The position numbers and the translations under genes were made by a program. Of a stretch of 44,668 nucleotides of DNA, positions 24,233-32,122 are shown piece by piece; the stretch's first letter is position 1; every line of letters starts with the position of its first letter. Under the pieces are notes generated by a model. It saw only the letters and a list, made by a program, of their open reading frames with translations. It did no database searches and was not told where the DNA came from. Source of the DNA: Euryarchaeota archaeon UBA19 (GTDB lineage Archaea > Thermoplasmatota > Poseidoniia > Poseidoniales > Thalassarchaeaceae); NCBI GenBank assembly GCA_002502175.1, contig DAPQ01000002.1, positions 1 through 44,668 on the forward strand. The letters are read 5' to 3'.

Positions 24233-24236
24233 GGTG

Positions 24237-26540
24237 ATGAAACTGGGAGAAAACAAGCAGGAGTGGGATAGACTACTCTTCATTTTGCCGTTTTTGGCAA
24301 TCGTACCATATCTCTACAGCACTGGAGAATCGTCAACCGATTATTGGTGGCTAATTATCGCCGCACCTTTGGTATTCTTCGCAACGATTGCCATCGCAGG
24401 TCAGGTTTGGAACGGTGATGAATTCTGGGTAAATCGCTTGAAGGAAGGTGGAATCTTAGGACTTGGAGCACTCAGTGTATCTCTTTCCGCTTCGATTTGG
24501 CTGATTTACGATTATCTCGATGCTCACGGTCATATTGAATCTGGAGATCCATTCAGTTGGTTGACCTTCGATGTACTAACCTACGACTCGGAGGGTTGGT
24601 CGATTGCCTCTGAAGGATTTAGTGGAATCGGACTAGGGATATACCTTGATGCAGTTAGCATAATGCTACTATTTGTTGCCACTTTCCTCTGCTTCCTCAT
24701 CTGTTGGTTCGCAATCGGATACATGACCACCGATTCAATCAATGATAACTCAAACCATCGATTCTTCGCCGAGTTCGTTCTATTCAGCATGGGTATGTTT
24801 GGAATGGTCTTGGCAGACAACTTCCTTTGGTTATTCATCTTCTGGGAAATAATGGGTCTTTGTTCCTATCTTCTTATCGGATTCTACTACTGGAAGGAAA
24901 GTGCTGCATACGCTGCAAAGAAGGCTTTCCTAACAACTCGCGTTGGTGATGTATTCCTAATGATTGGACTACTAATGCTCTATGACATATACGGCTCTCT
25001 AGACTTCGCTGTTGTCTTTGATGATCCATCCACAGGTGTAGGTGGAGCAGCGGTGGATGCTGCTATGTTGCAAACTGCACTACTGATGCTATTCATTGGA
25101 GCTGTAGGTAAGTCTGCTCAGTTCCCATTACACGTATGGTTACCAGATGCGATGGAAGGACCAACTCCCGTATCGGCTCTTATCCACGCTGCGACCATGG
25201 TTAACGCTGGATTGTATCTAGTCGCTCGAATGGTGCCATTCGTCGATGTTCACCATCATGGTGTGGCAGGAATGGAAGACCTGGGTCTGATCGTTGCATG
25301 GGTCGGTGGAATTACTGCCTTTATGGCCGCAGCAATCGCCTTTGTGCAGAATGATATCAAGAAAGTGTTAGCATATTCCACGATGAGTCAATTGGCCTAC
25401 ATATTTACAGGACTAGGAGCAGCACTTTGGTTCTTCAATAACGACAAGCATCACGCAGGGGCTCTAATCTTCGGCGGTGCTCTATTCCATCTCTTCAATC
25501 ACGCCATGGCAAAGGGAATGCTGTTCATGGCAAGCGGCTCAGTAATCCACGAAGTTCACCATGCTCACGACCATTTGCATCATGGAGATCATGGAGATCA
25601 TGACTTCGACCCTCAAGATATGCGCAATATGGGCGGCTTGGCGAGCAAACTACCCGTAACAGCAACAGCGATGATGTTCGGGTCGATGTCAATTATTGGA
25701 ATTCCATTAATCGGTGGATTCTGGTCAAAGGAAATCATCGTTGGAAAGACATGGTATGCCTACTTCAACGGAGCAGACGCATTGCTTGGACCAGCTATAC
25801 TAATCCTAGCAACTGCCGGTATGACCGGCTTCTACATGTCACGAATGTGGTTCATGACCTTCGCGGGCGAGCCAAAGAATGAACTTGTAGACCACGTCCA
25901 TGAAGAGACTCCTTGGATCAAGACACCTCTTGTAATTCTCTCAATTATTACCGCCCTAGGCGGATTCGGACTTGCCCTCTATGGAATGGTAGATTGGCTA
26001 TCAGGAGAGGCTGACCACCTATCTATTCACAAGGACACATTCGTTGATCAGGTGATTTACGAACTAGAGCATGCATTCCTACCTGAGGACGAACAAGTCC
26101 GAATGATTGGCTGGACCACTATCCTGCTTTCATTCATCGTTGGCCCAATTTTTGCCGCACGAGTATATGGTGGTTCACTCAAGGAAGGCGAGAAAGCAAC
26201 ACCAATAGTTCACTGGCTAACCAGCCTATCTGGTAAGTTTGGTAGCCAGAATGTCGATGAATTAGCAAACTCACAATTTGCCGAGGCACTACAGAACCGT
26301 CTGTATTTCGATGACCTATACGAGTGGGTTCTAGGAAAGACCATTCTTCCATTCTCGGCTTTCGCCGCTTGGTTCGATGCCAATGTAATCGATGGAGTAG
26401 TCAAGCAGATTGAATCCAATTCTGTTTTCGGTTCCGTACAAATTCGCAGAGTAACAACGGGTAGTGCCCGCGACTACATTCTGATGGCTGCTGTAGGGGC
26501 ATTGTGTATATTCGCTCTAATTTGGGGGGTGAGCGCTTGA
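24237..26540 (+). CDS. nuoL: Complex I subunit L (antiporter-type proton pump)
   Basis: The distal proton-pumping subunit, 767 aa with many helices. Key segments include the FWEIMGLCSYLLIGFYYWKE glutamate segment, the lysine segment GKSAQFPLHVWLPDAMEGPTP, and SALIHAATMVNAGLYL. The loop after the SGSVIHE segment carries nine His in about 19 residues (25548-25602) before the conserved QDMRNMGGL. A long C-terminal amphipathic part corresponds to the lateral helix. The start is ambiguous: GAGGTG abuts ATG 24237, GTG 24234 lies inside it, and CTG 24243 would have better spacing. The stop overlaps the nuoM start. Confidence 0.96.
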   Translation: MKLGENKQEWDRLLFILPFLAIVPYLYSTGESSTDYWWLIIAAPLVFFATIAIAGQVWNGDEFWVNRLKEGGILGLGALSVSLSASIWLIYDYLDAHGHIESGDPFSWLTFDVLTYDSEGWSIASEGFSGIGLGIYLDAVSIMLLFVATFLCFLICWFAIGYMTTDSINDNSNHRFFAEFVLFSMGMFGMVLADNFLWLFIFWEIMGLCSYLLIGFYYWKESAAYAAKKAFLTTRVGDVFLMIGLLMLYDIYGSLDFAVVFDDPSTGVGGAAVDAAMLQTALLMLFIGAVGKSAQFPLHVWLPDAMEGPTPVSALIHAATMVNAGLYLVARMVPFVDVHHHGVAGMEDLGLIVAWVGGITAFMAAAIAFVQNDIKKVLAYSTMSQLAYIFTGLGAALWFFNNDKHHAGALIFGGALFHLFNHAMAKGMLFMASGSVIHEVHHAHDHLHHGDHGDHDFDPQDMRNMGGLASKLPVTATAMMFGSMSIIGIPLIGGFWSKEIIVGKTWYAYFNGADALLGPAILILATAGMTGFYMSRMWFMTFAGEPKNELVDHVHEETPWIKTPLVILSIITALGGFGLALYGMVDWLSGEADHLSIHKDTFVDQVIYELEHAFLPEDEQVRMIGWTTILLSFIVGPIFAARVYGGSLKEGEKATPIVHWLTSLSGKFGSQNVDELANSQFAEALQNRLYFDDLYEWVLGKTILPFSAFAAWFDANVIDGVVKQIESNSVFGSVQIRRVTTGSARDYILMAAVGALCIFALIWGVSA

Positions 26541-28147
26541 TTCAGTCAGATCCTCTAACATTCATCACCCTAACACCACTTGCTGTCGGTTTAGCCCTGT
26601 TGATTCTACCATACCTAGCTCCTGCAAGTATGGCGGATTTCACTCGAAAAATTTCACGCTCACTTTCGATGGGAGTTGCTCTGGCAATCTTCGCCATTAC
26701 AACCGCATTATTCCTCGGTCAAATTGGTAATATCGATTGGCTAAATTTACAAGGTGAGTATGTTTTCCAAAATGAAGAAGTAACTCTACTGAAAAGTATC
26801 GGTGTACAATGGGTAGTCGGTGTAGACGCATTGTCTTTCCCAATGGTTTGGCTCACAGCCCTGTTAATCCCTATCTCCATGCTAGTTGAGTGGGACGCAA
26901 AGAAAGGACATCTGTTCCACCCGCTAATACTAATCATGGAGGGTGCACTGATTGGTGTATTCGTCGTACTCGACTTATTCGTCTTCTACGTCTTCTGGGA
27001 ATTGACTCTAATCCCGATGTTCTTCCTGATTTTGGTTTGGGGTGGAGACGACCGAAGATATGCTTCGATGAAATTCTTCATCTACACTTTCACAGCAAGT
27101 GTTCTGATGCTAATTGGTATCCTTGTAATGTACTTCCACACCGGTGAACATTCCAATCTAGAGACTCTAACCAAACACCATTTCGACTTGGTAGAAATGA
27201 CGGCTCAGGCCTCTGGAAATGGTCTGATTGCAGGAGAAGGTTTGCGCCACTTTGTTTGGCTCCTATTGCTGATTGGATTTGCCACAAAGATGCCTAGCGT
27301 ACCAGTTCACACTTGGTTACCAGATGCTCACGTTCAGGCACCAACAGCCGGCTCGATGCTGCTGGCTGGAGTCATGTTGAAGATGGGCGCATACGGATTC
27401 CTCAGAATCGCTGTGACCATCTTCCCAGAATCAACCGTAGTCTTCACTCCTTTACTGATTGTATTGGGAATGGCGAGCCTAGTGTACGGAGCCATAGTAT
27501 GTATGGGTCAGACAAATCTCAAGCGAATGGTTGCTTACTCATCCGTATCTCACATGGGATTGATTTTCCTTGGAATAGCAACCATGCAACCACTGGGAAT
27601 CGCCGGTGCGCTATTCATGATGTTTGCACACGGAATCATCAGCCCACTTCTCTTCGCTGTAGCTGGAGCCTTCAAGCATCACTACCACACTCTTGAGATT
27701 GGCTCGATGCGTGGAATCGCTCACCACTCTCCATGGTTGGCTGGGCATATGATGCTAGGTTGGATGGCGAGCCTTGGTCTTCCGTTATTGGCTGGATTCG
27801 TGGCTGAAATTGCAGTAATGATAGCCTTCTGGATGACTTTTGGATGGTTAGTAATTTGGCCAGCATTGACTCTAATCATTACTGCTGTATACTATCTAAC
27901 CAGTATGCAGAGAACTATTTTCGAGGGTGGAGATCCTCATGTTGGTGTACTTCCAGATACCATGCACGGAGAAGAACCTCGAGACATTACTTGGCATGAG
28001 AATGCTGGAATGTTTGTTTTGGGAGCCCTCACAGTATTGTTCGGAATCATGCCATTCATCTTCTGGGACATGATGTCAGATTGGTCTACAGAATTCATGC
28101 TAGAGACATTAGTTCAGGCTATGAATAGCCAGGGGGTGAAGCCCTGA
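26537..28147 (+). CDS. nuoM: Complex I subunit M (antiporter-type proton pump)
   Basis: A 536-aa proton-pumping membrane subunit. It has the conserved glutamate segment FWELTLIPMFFLILVWGG, the lysine segment ATKMPSVPVHTWLPDAHVQ, and APTAGSMLLAGVMLKMGAYG. Translation most likely begins at TTG 26537, which overlaps the nuoL stop (TTGA) and has GGGGGGTGA (26524-26532) five bases upstream. The longer open frame back to 26504 overlaps nuoL coding sequence without a good ribosome binding site. Confidence 0.95.
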   Translation: MIQSDPLTFITLTPLAVGLALLILPYLAPASMADFTRKISRSLSMGVALAIFAITTALFLGQIGNIDWLNLQGEYVFQNEEVTLLKSIGVQWVVGVDALSFPMVWLTALLIPISMLVEWDAKKGHLFHPLILIMEGALIGVFVVLDLFVFYVFWELTLIPMFFLILVWGGDDRRYASMKFFIYTFTASVLMLIGILVMYFHTGEHSNLETLTKHHFDLVEMTAQASGNGLIAGEGLRHFVWLLLLIGFATKMPSVPVHTWLPDAHVQAPTAGSMLLAGVMLKMGAYGFLRIAVTIFPESTVVFTPLLIVLGMASLVYGAIVCMGQTNLKRMVAYSSVSHMGLIFLGIATMQPLGIAGALFMMFAHGIISPLLFAVAGAFKHHYHTLEIGSMRGIAHHSPWLAGHMMLGWMASLGLPLLAGFVAEIAVMIAFWMTFGWLVIWPALTLIITAVYYLTSMQRTIFEGGDPHVGVLPDTMHGEEPRDITWHENAGMFVLGALTVLFGIMPFIFWDMMSDWSTEFMLETLVQAMNSQGVKP

Positions 28148-29820
28148 TGTTGACCATTGAAGAAATGGAAATATTGCTACCTGAGTTGACTCTGGTTGCA
28201 GGTATTATTCTCGCTGTTTTAATTCCAAATCTTGGAGACTCAACTCTGAGAATTCCTCTAACGAGAACTCGCATTCCAGTCTTTATCGGTGGAACTCGCT
28301 TCAAGAGTACATCCGACCCCAGACTTCCTGCTCGAATTGCAATTCTGGCCCTATTCGTAGCATTTGTGTTTTCTTTCCTAGAAATTAAATCTGCATCTGG
28401 TGAGGTTGGCGGTGTTATCGAAATCACTTCATTCACTAGAATGATGTCGTTCGTATTCTATGGAGCACTCCTCCTAGCGGCGATTGCTACCACCTACAGA
28501 ATGCCTGCTCGGCTTTCTGCTAGAGCTCCAACCGAGAAAGATTCAGAATCTCGAGCAGAGGCTCTTGTAGCCGCTTTGATGGATAATCGCCGTCAGGTAG
28601 ATTTCCACATTCTGCTGATGATGGTTGGACTCGGAATGGGTCTCATGGCCATGGCTTCGAATCTCTTCTTCATGTTCGTTGCAATCGAGTTGGCGAGTCT
28701 CGCTGCATATGTATTGGTTGCATTCCACAAAGAGGAAGAAGTTGGAGGCGAGGCCGGTGCCAAGTACTTCATCGTCGGTTCAGTTGCTAGTGCTACTGGA
28801 ATCTATGGAATGTCCTTGGTTTATCTTTGGTCAGGAGACCTTGATTTCGATGCACTAGCCGCCTCTTGGGCGGCTATGGATGGATTAGATCCATTCGCGG
28901 TCATTGGAGTTGGATTGATGTTGGTCGCTTTCGGATTCAAGGTCAGCGCTGCGCCTTTCCATCTCGCCGCACCTGACGCATATGCTGGTGCCTCTTCACC
29001 AGTTGCAGGTGTGCTGGCTACTGCTTCCAAGGCGATGGGTTTTGTCGCCCTCTTCAGAGTTCTAATCGAGGTCACCATGCCCGAAGAGGGAGAGGCTCTT
29101 TGGTTTGGCATTCTCGCAATTATCGCCGTAATTACGATGACTTGGGGTAACCTAGCAGCATTAACCAGTGAAAATCCAAAGAGGATGTTAGCCTACTCGA
29201 GCGTTGCCCACGCTGGATACATGCTGGCCGCAATGGCTGCTGTCGGTAGCGGATTAGGCGACTCATCAACAACCGAGCTAGTATTGGTTGCTATCGTCTT
29301 CCACCTTACAATTTTGGTTCTGTTCAAACTAGGTGCATTCCTAGTTCTTGGTATGCTTGAGACAGAAGGTCGAAGTCACCGCTTGGAAGACCTTCACGGT
29401 CTCGCTCAGCGAGACCCGTTGATTGCAGGTTCGATGTTTATCTTCATGCTAGCATTGGCTGGAGTTCCGCCATTATCGGGATTCCTTTCGAAATTGTTGA
29501 TGATCAACGGAATCGTAAATATTAGCGCTGGCACTGGTAGCACATCTGCAGATGGAATTATTCCTTGGGCCGAGACTGTCGACCCAGTATTCTGGCTTGC
29601 AATGGCAATTGTATTGAACAGTGCTCTGTCTCTATTCTACTATCTTCGAATCGGCCTGGTTATGTTCTTCGAAGCCCCTGAAAACGCTAAGCCTCTTAGA
29701 AAGGCATTACACCTACGGAACACCATCCTAGTGCTCACAGTACTAACGGTATTCTTCGGTATTGGTTCAGGTGCAGATTATCTTCTAGAACTCGTCAAGG
29801 AAGCTGTATCTGATCTTTGA
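28147..29820 (+). CDS. nuoN: Complex I subunit N (antiporter-type proton pump)
   Basis: A 557-aa proton pump, last gene of the operon. It has the antiporter core with IELASLAAYVLVAFHKE, FKVSAAPFHLAAPDAYAGAS and KRMLAYSSVAHAGYMLAAM, and ends with PPLSGFLSKLL and further helices. Between the first two N-terminal helices there is an unusually polar stretch of about 40 residues with several basic residues (RIPLTRTRIPVFIGGTRF). The ATG overlaps the nuoM stop as TGATG and has GGGGGTGA upstream. Confidence 0.95.
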   Translation: MLTIEEMEILLPELTLVAGIILAVLIPNLGDSTLRIPLTRTRIPVFIGGTRFKSTSDPRLPARIAILALFVAFVFSFLEIKSASGEVGGVIEITSFTRMMSFVFYGALLLAAIATTYRMPARLSARAPTEKDSESRAEALVAALMDNRRQVDFHILLMMVGLGMGLMAMASNLFFMFVAIELASLAAYVLVAFHKEEEVGGEAGAKYFIVGSVASATGIYGMSLVYLWSGDLDFDALAASWAAMDGLDPFAVIGVGLMLVAFGFKVSAAPFHLAAPDAYAGASSPVAGVLATASKAMGFVALFRVLIEVTMPEEGEALWFGILAIIAVITMTWGNLAALTSENPKRMLAYSSVAHAGYMLAAMAAVGSGLGDSSTTELVLVAIVFHLTILVLFKLGAFLVLGMLETEGRSHRLEDLHGLAQRDPLIAGSMFIFMLALAGVPPLSGFLSKLLMINGIVNISAGTGSTSADGIIPWAETVDPVFWLAMAIVLNSALSLFYYLRIGLVMFFEAPENAKPLRKALHLRNTILVLTVLTVFFGIGSGADYLLELVKEAVSDL

Positions 29821-29896
29821 TTCAGTAAAGAGTCAGCCATAATCACCCATTTCCGGTCTAATCAACAAGGCATGGTTTCACATAGGGGTCTCTCGA

Positions 29897-29918
29897 CCGA
29901 CGCCCAATGGCGCGTCGG
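29897..29918 (+). promoter_or_regulatory. Stem-loop with the aIF1A start codon in its loop
   Basis: CCGACGC (29897-29903) pairs with GCGTCGG (29912-29918). The eight-base loop CCAATGGC contains the ATG of the translation factor gene. No clear ribosome binding site precedes that ATG. A GGAGG lies just after the hairpin, inside the gene. The structure could hold the start codon exposed or block it. Confidence 0.4.
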
Positions 29919-30452
29919 GAGGAGCGTGTGGACACAGAGTTGCTGGCGCAGCTTGAATCTGGTGCTGGCGATAAAATCCGCGTAACCCTCCCGAATAAGA
30001 AAATCAACGAAATGTTCGCTATCGCAGACCAAATCCTTGGTGGTCGAAGAGTTAGAGCGGTTTGCGAAGATGGTGAGAGTCGATTGGCGCGAATTCCAGG
30101 AAAGATGCGAAGACGCCAATGGGTTCGCGAGGGTGATCTGGTAATTGTTCAACCATGGGATTTCCAAGATTCAAGAGCAGATGTAAGGATGCGCTATACC
30201 AAGACTCAGTCAATCTATCTTTCACGAAAGGGCGTCTTGCCTGAGATAGTCGATTTATTCGGAATGACCGATGATCAAATTCACGAACAGGATGAGGATT
30301 ACGAAGTTGTCGAGTCCGGTGCAGTGGAAGAGGATACAGCAACCGAAGAGGCCGAAGAAGTCGAAACGGCAGAAGAAGAAGTTGTTGAAGAGCCGAAGAC
30401 CTCGACCTTTGCTGATGATGACGATGATGACATCGACTCATTCTTCGGGTGA
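29907..30452 (+). CDS. eif1A: Translation initiation factor aIF1A with a long acidic tail
   Basis: Binds the A site of the small ribosomal subunit during initiation. The OB-fold core is at residues 1-110, with VRAVCEDGESRLARIPGKMRRRQWVREGDLVIVQPWDFQ, shown here in part as IPGKMRRRQWVREGD. Archaeal aIF1A is usually about 100-110 aa. This one has 181 aa, the extra 65 or so being almost entirely acidic and ending ADDDDDDIDSFFG. Eukaryotic eIF1A also has an acidic tail ending in a DIDDI motif that binds eIF5B. The tail here is similar in charge and position, though similarity of function is inference. GGTGA at its 3' end serves the following rio1 gene. Confidence 0.93.
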   Translation: MARREERVDTELLAQLESGAGDKIRVTLPNKKINEMFAIADQILGGRRVRAVCEDGESRLARIPGKMRRRQWVREGDLVIVQPWDFQDSRADVRMRYTKTQSIYLSRKGVLPEIVDLFGMTDDQIHEQDEDYEVVESGAVEEDTATEEAEEVETAEEEVVEEPKTSTFADDDDDDIDSFFG

Positions 30453-30457
30453 GGAAG

Positions 30458-31339
30458 ATGGCAGATCCCGACTGGGAAGATGTTGATCCAGACGCTCTAA
30501 TGAGATCGGCGAAGCAACATGATTGGATGACGGAGCCGCGCTTCAAGCGAATGTTTGAGGAAATCGAAGACAAATTGCAAGGTGTTCTTGGCTCCGGTCA
30601 ATATGATTGGGTCGATAGGCGAGTATTCGACGCCGTCTTCGATCGTTCCACTCTGATGTCTTTGCACAAATTGATGCAGGCAGGTGAGATAGAAACTGTA
30701 GATTATCCAATCGCTCGCGGTAAGGAGGCTCACGTATTTCATGCAACCACAAACCAAGGACCGGCTGCAGTGAAAATTTTCCATACTACAAATGCCGTCT
30801 TCAAAAGTCTTGCAAAATACATCGATGGCGACCCACGATTCGGTGGACTAAAGCGCCGTCATCGTGAATTGGTAAAGATCTGGGTTCGCAAGGAATACCG
30901 TAACCTGCGCCGAATGCGAAAAGCCGGAATCAGAGTTCCAAGACCCAGAGCGATTCTAAACAACGTCTTGGTGATGGATTTAATCGGTGATGAAAGCGAA
31001 CCTTCTCCTCGCCTGAAGGACATAACTATCGATGATCCGAAGGGAGTCTTCGACGACCTTCTTGAGATACTTGCAGTTTGTTGGCAGACCTGTGATCTTG
31101 CTCATGCAGACTTTAGCGAGTACAACATTCTCTGGTACGATGGCGAGCCATGGGTAATTGATGTCGGTCAAGCAGTAGTTAGTGCTCATCCTTCATCAAA
31201 TGAGTTCCTAGTTCGAGATGTCACTCGCCTCGTTGAGTGGATTAATCGACAAGGATACGAGGTAAATCTCGCTGACTCTTTGTTAAGAGTGCTCGAGGAA
31301 CCGGTTCCAAACTACCCCGCTCTTTCGGGCGGGGATTAA
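30458..31339 (+). CDS. rio1: RIO1-type serine protein kinase
   Basis: Atypical protein kinase/ATPase used in late small-subunit ribosome maturation. It is 293 aa. Visible elements are the P-loop-like ARGKEAHVFHA, the lysine segment AAVKIFHTTNAVFKSL, the catalytic HADFSEYNILWYDG, and the metal-binding VIDVGQAV followed by HPSSNEFLVRDV. The ATG at 30458 has GGTGA five bases upstream, overlapping the end of the aIF1A gene. The longer frame from GTG 30449 overlaps that gene. Adjacency to aIF1A and a KH protein is a conserved archaeal arrangement. Confidence 0.95.
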   Translation: MADPDWEDVDPDALMRSAKQHDWMTEPRFKRMFEEIEDKLQGVLGSGQYDWVDRRVFDAVFDRSTLMSLHKLMQAGEIETVDYPIARGKEAHVFHATTNQGPAAVKIFHTTNAVFKSLAKYIDGDPRFGGLKRRHRELVKIWVRKEYRNLRRMRKAGIRVPRPRAILNNVLVMDLIGDESEPSPRLKDITIDDPKGVFDDLLEILAVCWQTCDLAHADFSEYNILWYDGEPWVIDVGQAVVSAHPSSNEFLVRDVTRLVEWINRQGYEVNLADSLLRVLEEPVPNYPALSGGD

Positions 31340-31348
31340 AACGGGACG

Positions 31349-31361
31349 GCGGGTCGCCCGC
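31349..31361 (+). other. Short GC-rich stem-loop before the KH gene
   Basis: GCGGG pairs with CCCGC across a TCG loop, and TTT follows. It lies between the rio1 stop and the GTG of the next gene. A second, longer-looped pairing (CCCCGC with GCGGGG) spans the last codons of rio1 at 31315-31334. Possible internal RNA processing or weak terminator signals. Confidence 0.3.
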
Positions 31362-31365
31362 TTTC

Positions 31366-32094
31366 GTGGAACCCCTAGCCCGCATACCCAAGGACCGCAT
31401 AGCGGTGCTAATTGGCAAGGCTGGACGTACTCGCAAGATGCTTGAGAAAGCAAGTGGCGCGAGTTTGGAAATCGATTCCCAAACCGGTGACGTATCGGCT
31501 ATTTGGGAAGTGGATGAACCAGATCCAATCGTGAAAATGAAAATGCCTGATGTAATCCGCGCGATTGGACGTGGACTAGCACCAAATCGCGCGGTGAAAT
31601 TACTCGATGATGAGGTATTTCTTCGAATGTACGACATTCGTGAATGGGTAGGACGTCAGCCAAACCAGACACGCCGAATGCGAAGCCGATTAATCGGAAG
31701 GAACGGACGCATTCGTAGCTTAATCGAAGAGATGTCCCAAACCGAGATGGCAATCTACGGCTCTACAGTTTTGGTAATTGGGGACGAGGATGGTCTAGCG
31801 CTAGCCACCCCTGCAATTGAGAATATTCTCAATGGAGCCGAACATGGAACAGTTCTACATGGCCTAGAACAAGATCGCAAGCGTATGAGAATACAATCTC
31901 GTAGTCTTGACACATATGATACCGGTAAAGGATCATCCGATGCCTTTGACGCATTAGTTCCTGGACTCGCAGATGCCCGACGCCGACGTGAACGCAGATT
32001 CAAGTCTGCTCAAGTTGATCCAGATGATGAGGAAGAAGTCGCTGAGATGTTAGAATTGGCAGAAGACGAGTCAATAACTTACGGCGAAGAGTGA
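31366..32094 (+). CDS. KH-domain ribosome biogenesis protein (Dim2/Pno1/Krr1-like)
   Basis: An RNA-binding protein of small-subunit maturation. It is 242 aa. It has two KH domains: the first starts ARIPKDRIAVLIGKAGR, the second has RSRLIGRNGRIRSLIEEM and then MAIYGSTVLVIGDE. The linker GLAPNRAVKLLDDEVFL is typical of the archaeal Pno1 family. The C-terminal 60 residues are charged and end acidic (DDEEEVAEMLELAEDE), an extension beyond the usual family end. The start is GTG at 31366, as judged from the family N-terminus; no strong ribosome binding site is seen. Confidence 0.92.
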   Translation: MEPLARIPKDRIAVLIGKAGRTRKMLEKASGASLEIDSQTGDVSAIWEVDEPDPIVKMKMPDVIRAIGRGLAPNRAVKLLDDEVFLRMYDIREWVGRQPNQTRRMRSRLIGRNGRIRSLIEEMSQTEMAIYGSTVLVIGDEDGLALATPAIENILNGAEHGTVLHGLEQDRKRMRIQSRSLDTYDTGKGSSDAFDALVPGLADARRRRERRFKSAQVDPDDEEEVAEMLELAEDESITYGEE

Positions 32095-32122
32095 TTTCTA
32101 CAGCCGCCACGCCTAAGCGCAG

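Noticed and set aside
24237..24239. A firm choice of the nuoL start codon
   Set aside because: ATG 24237, GTG 24234 and CTG 24243 all fit, and the ribosome binding site abuts or overlaps the first two. The ATG was reported by convention, without evidence that decides it.
30052..30573. Minus-strand frame of 173 aa across aIF1A and rio1
   Set aside because: Shadow of the acidic tail codons of aIF1A; the R/L/H-rich product has no domain features.
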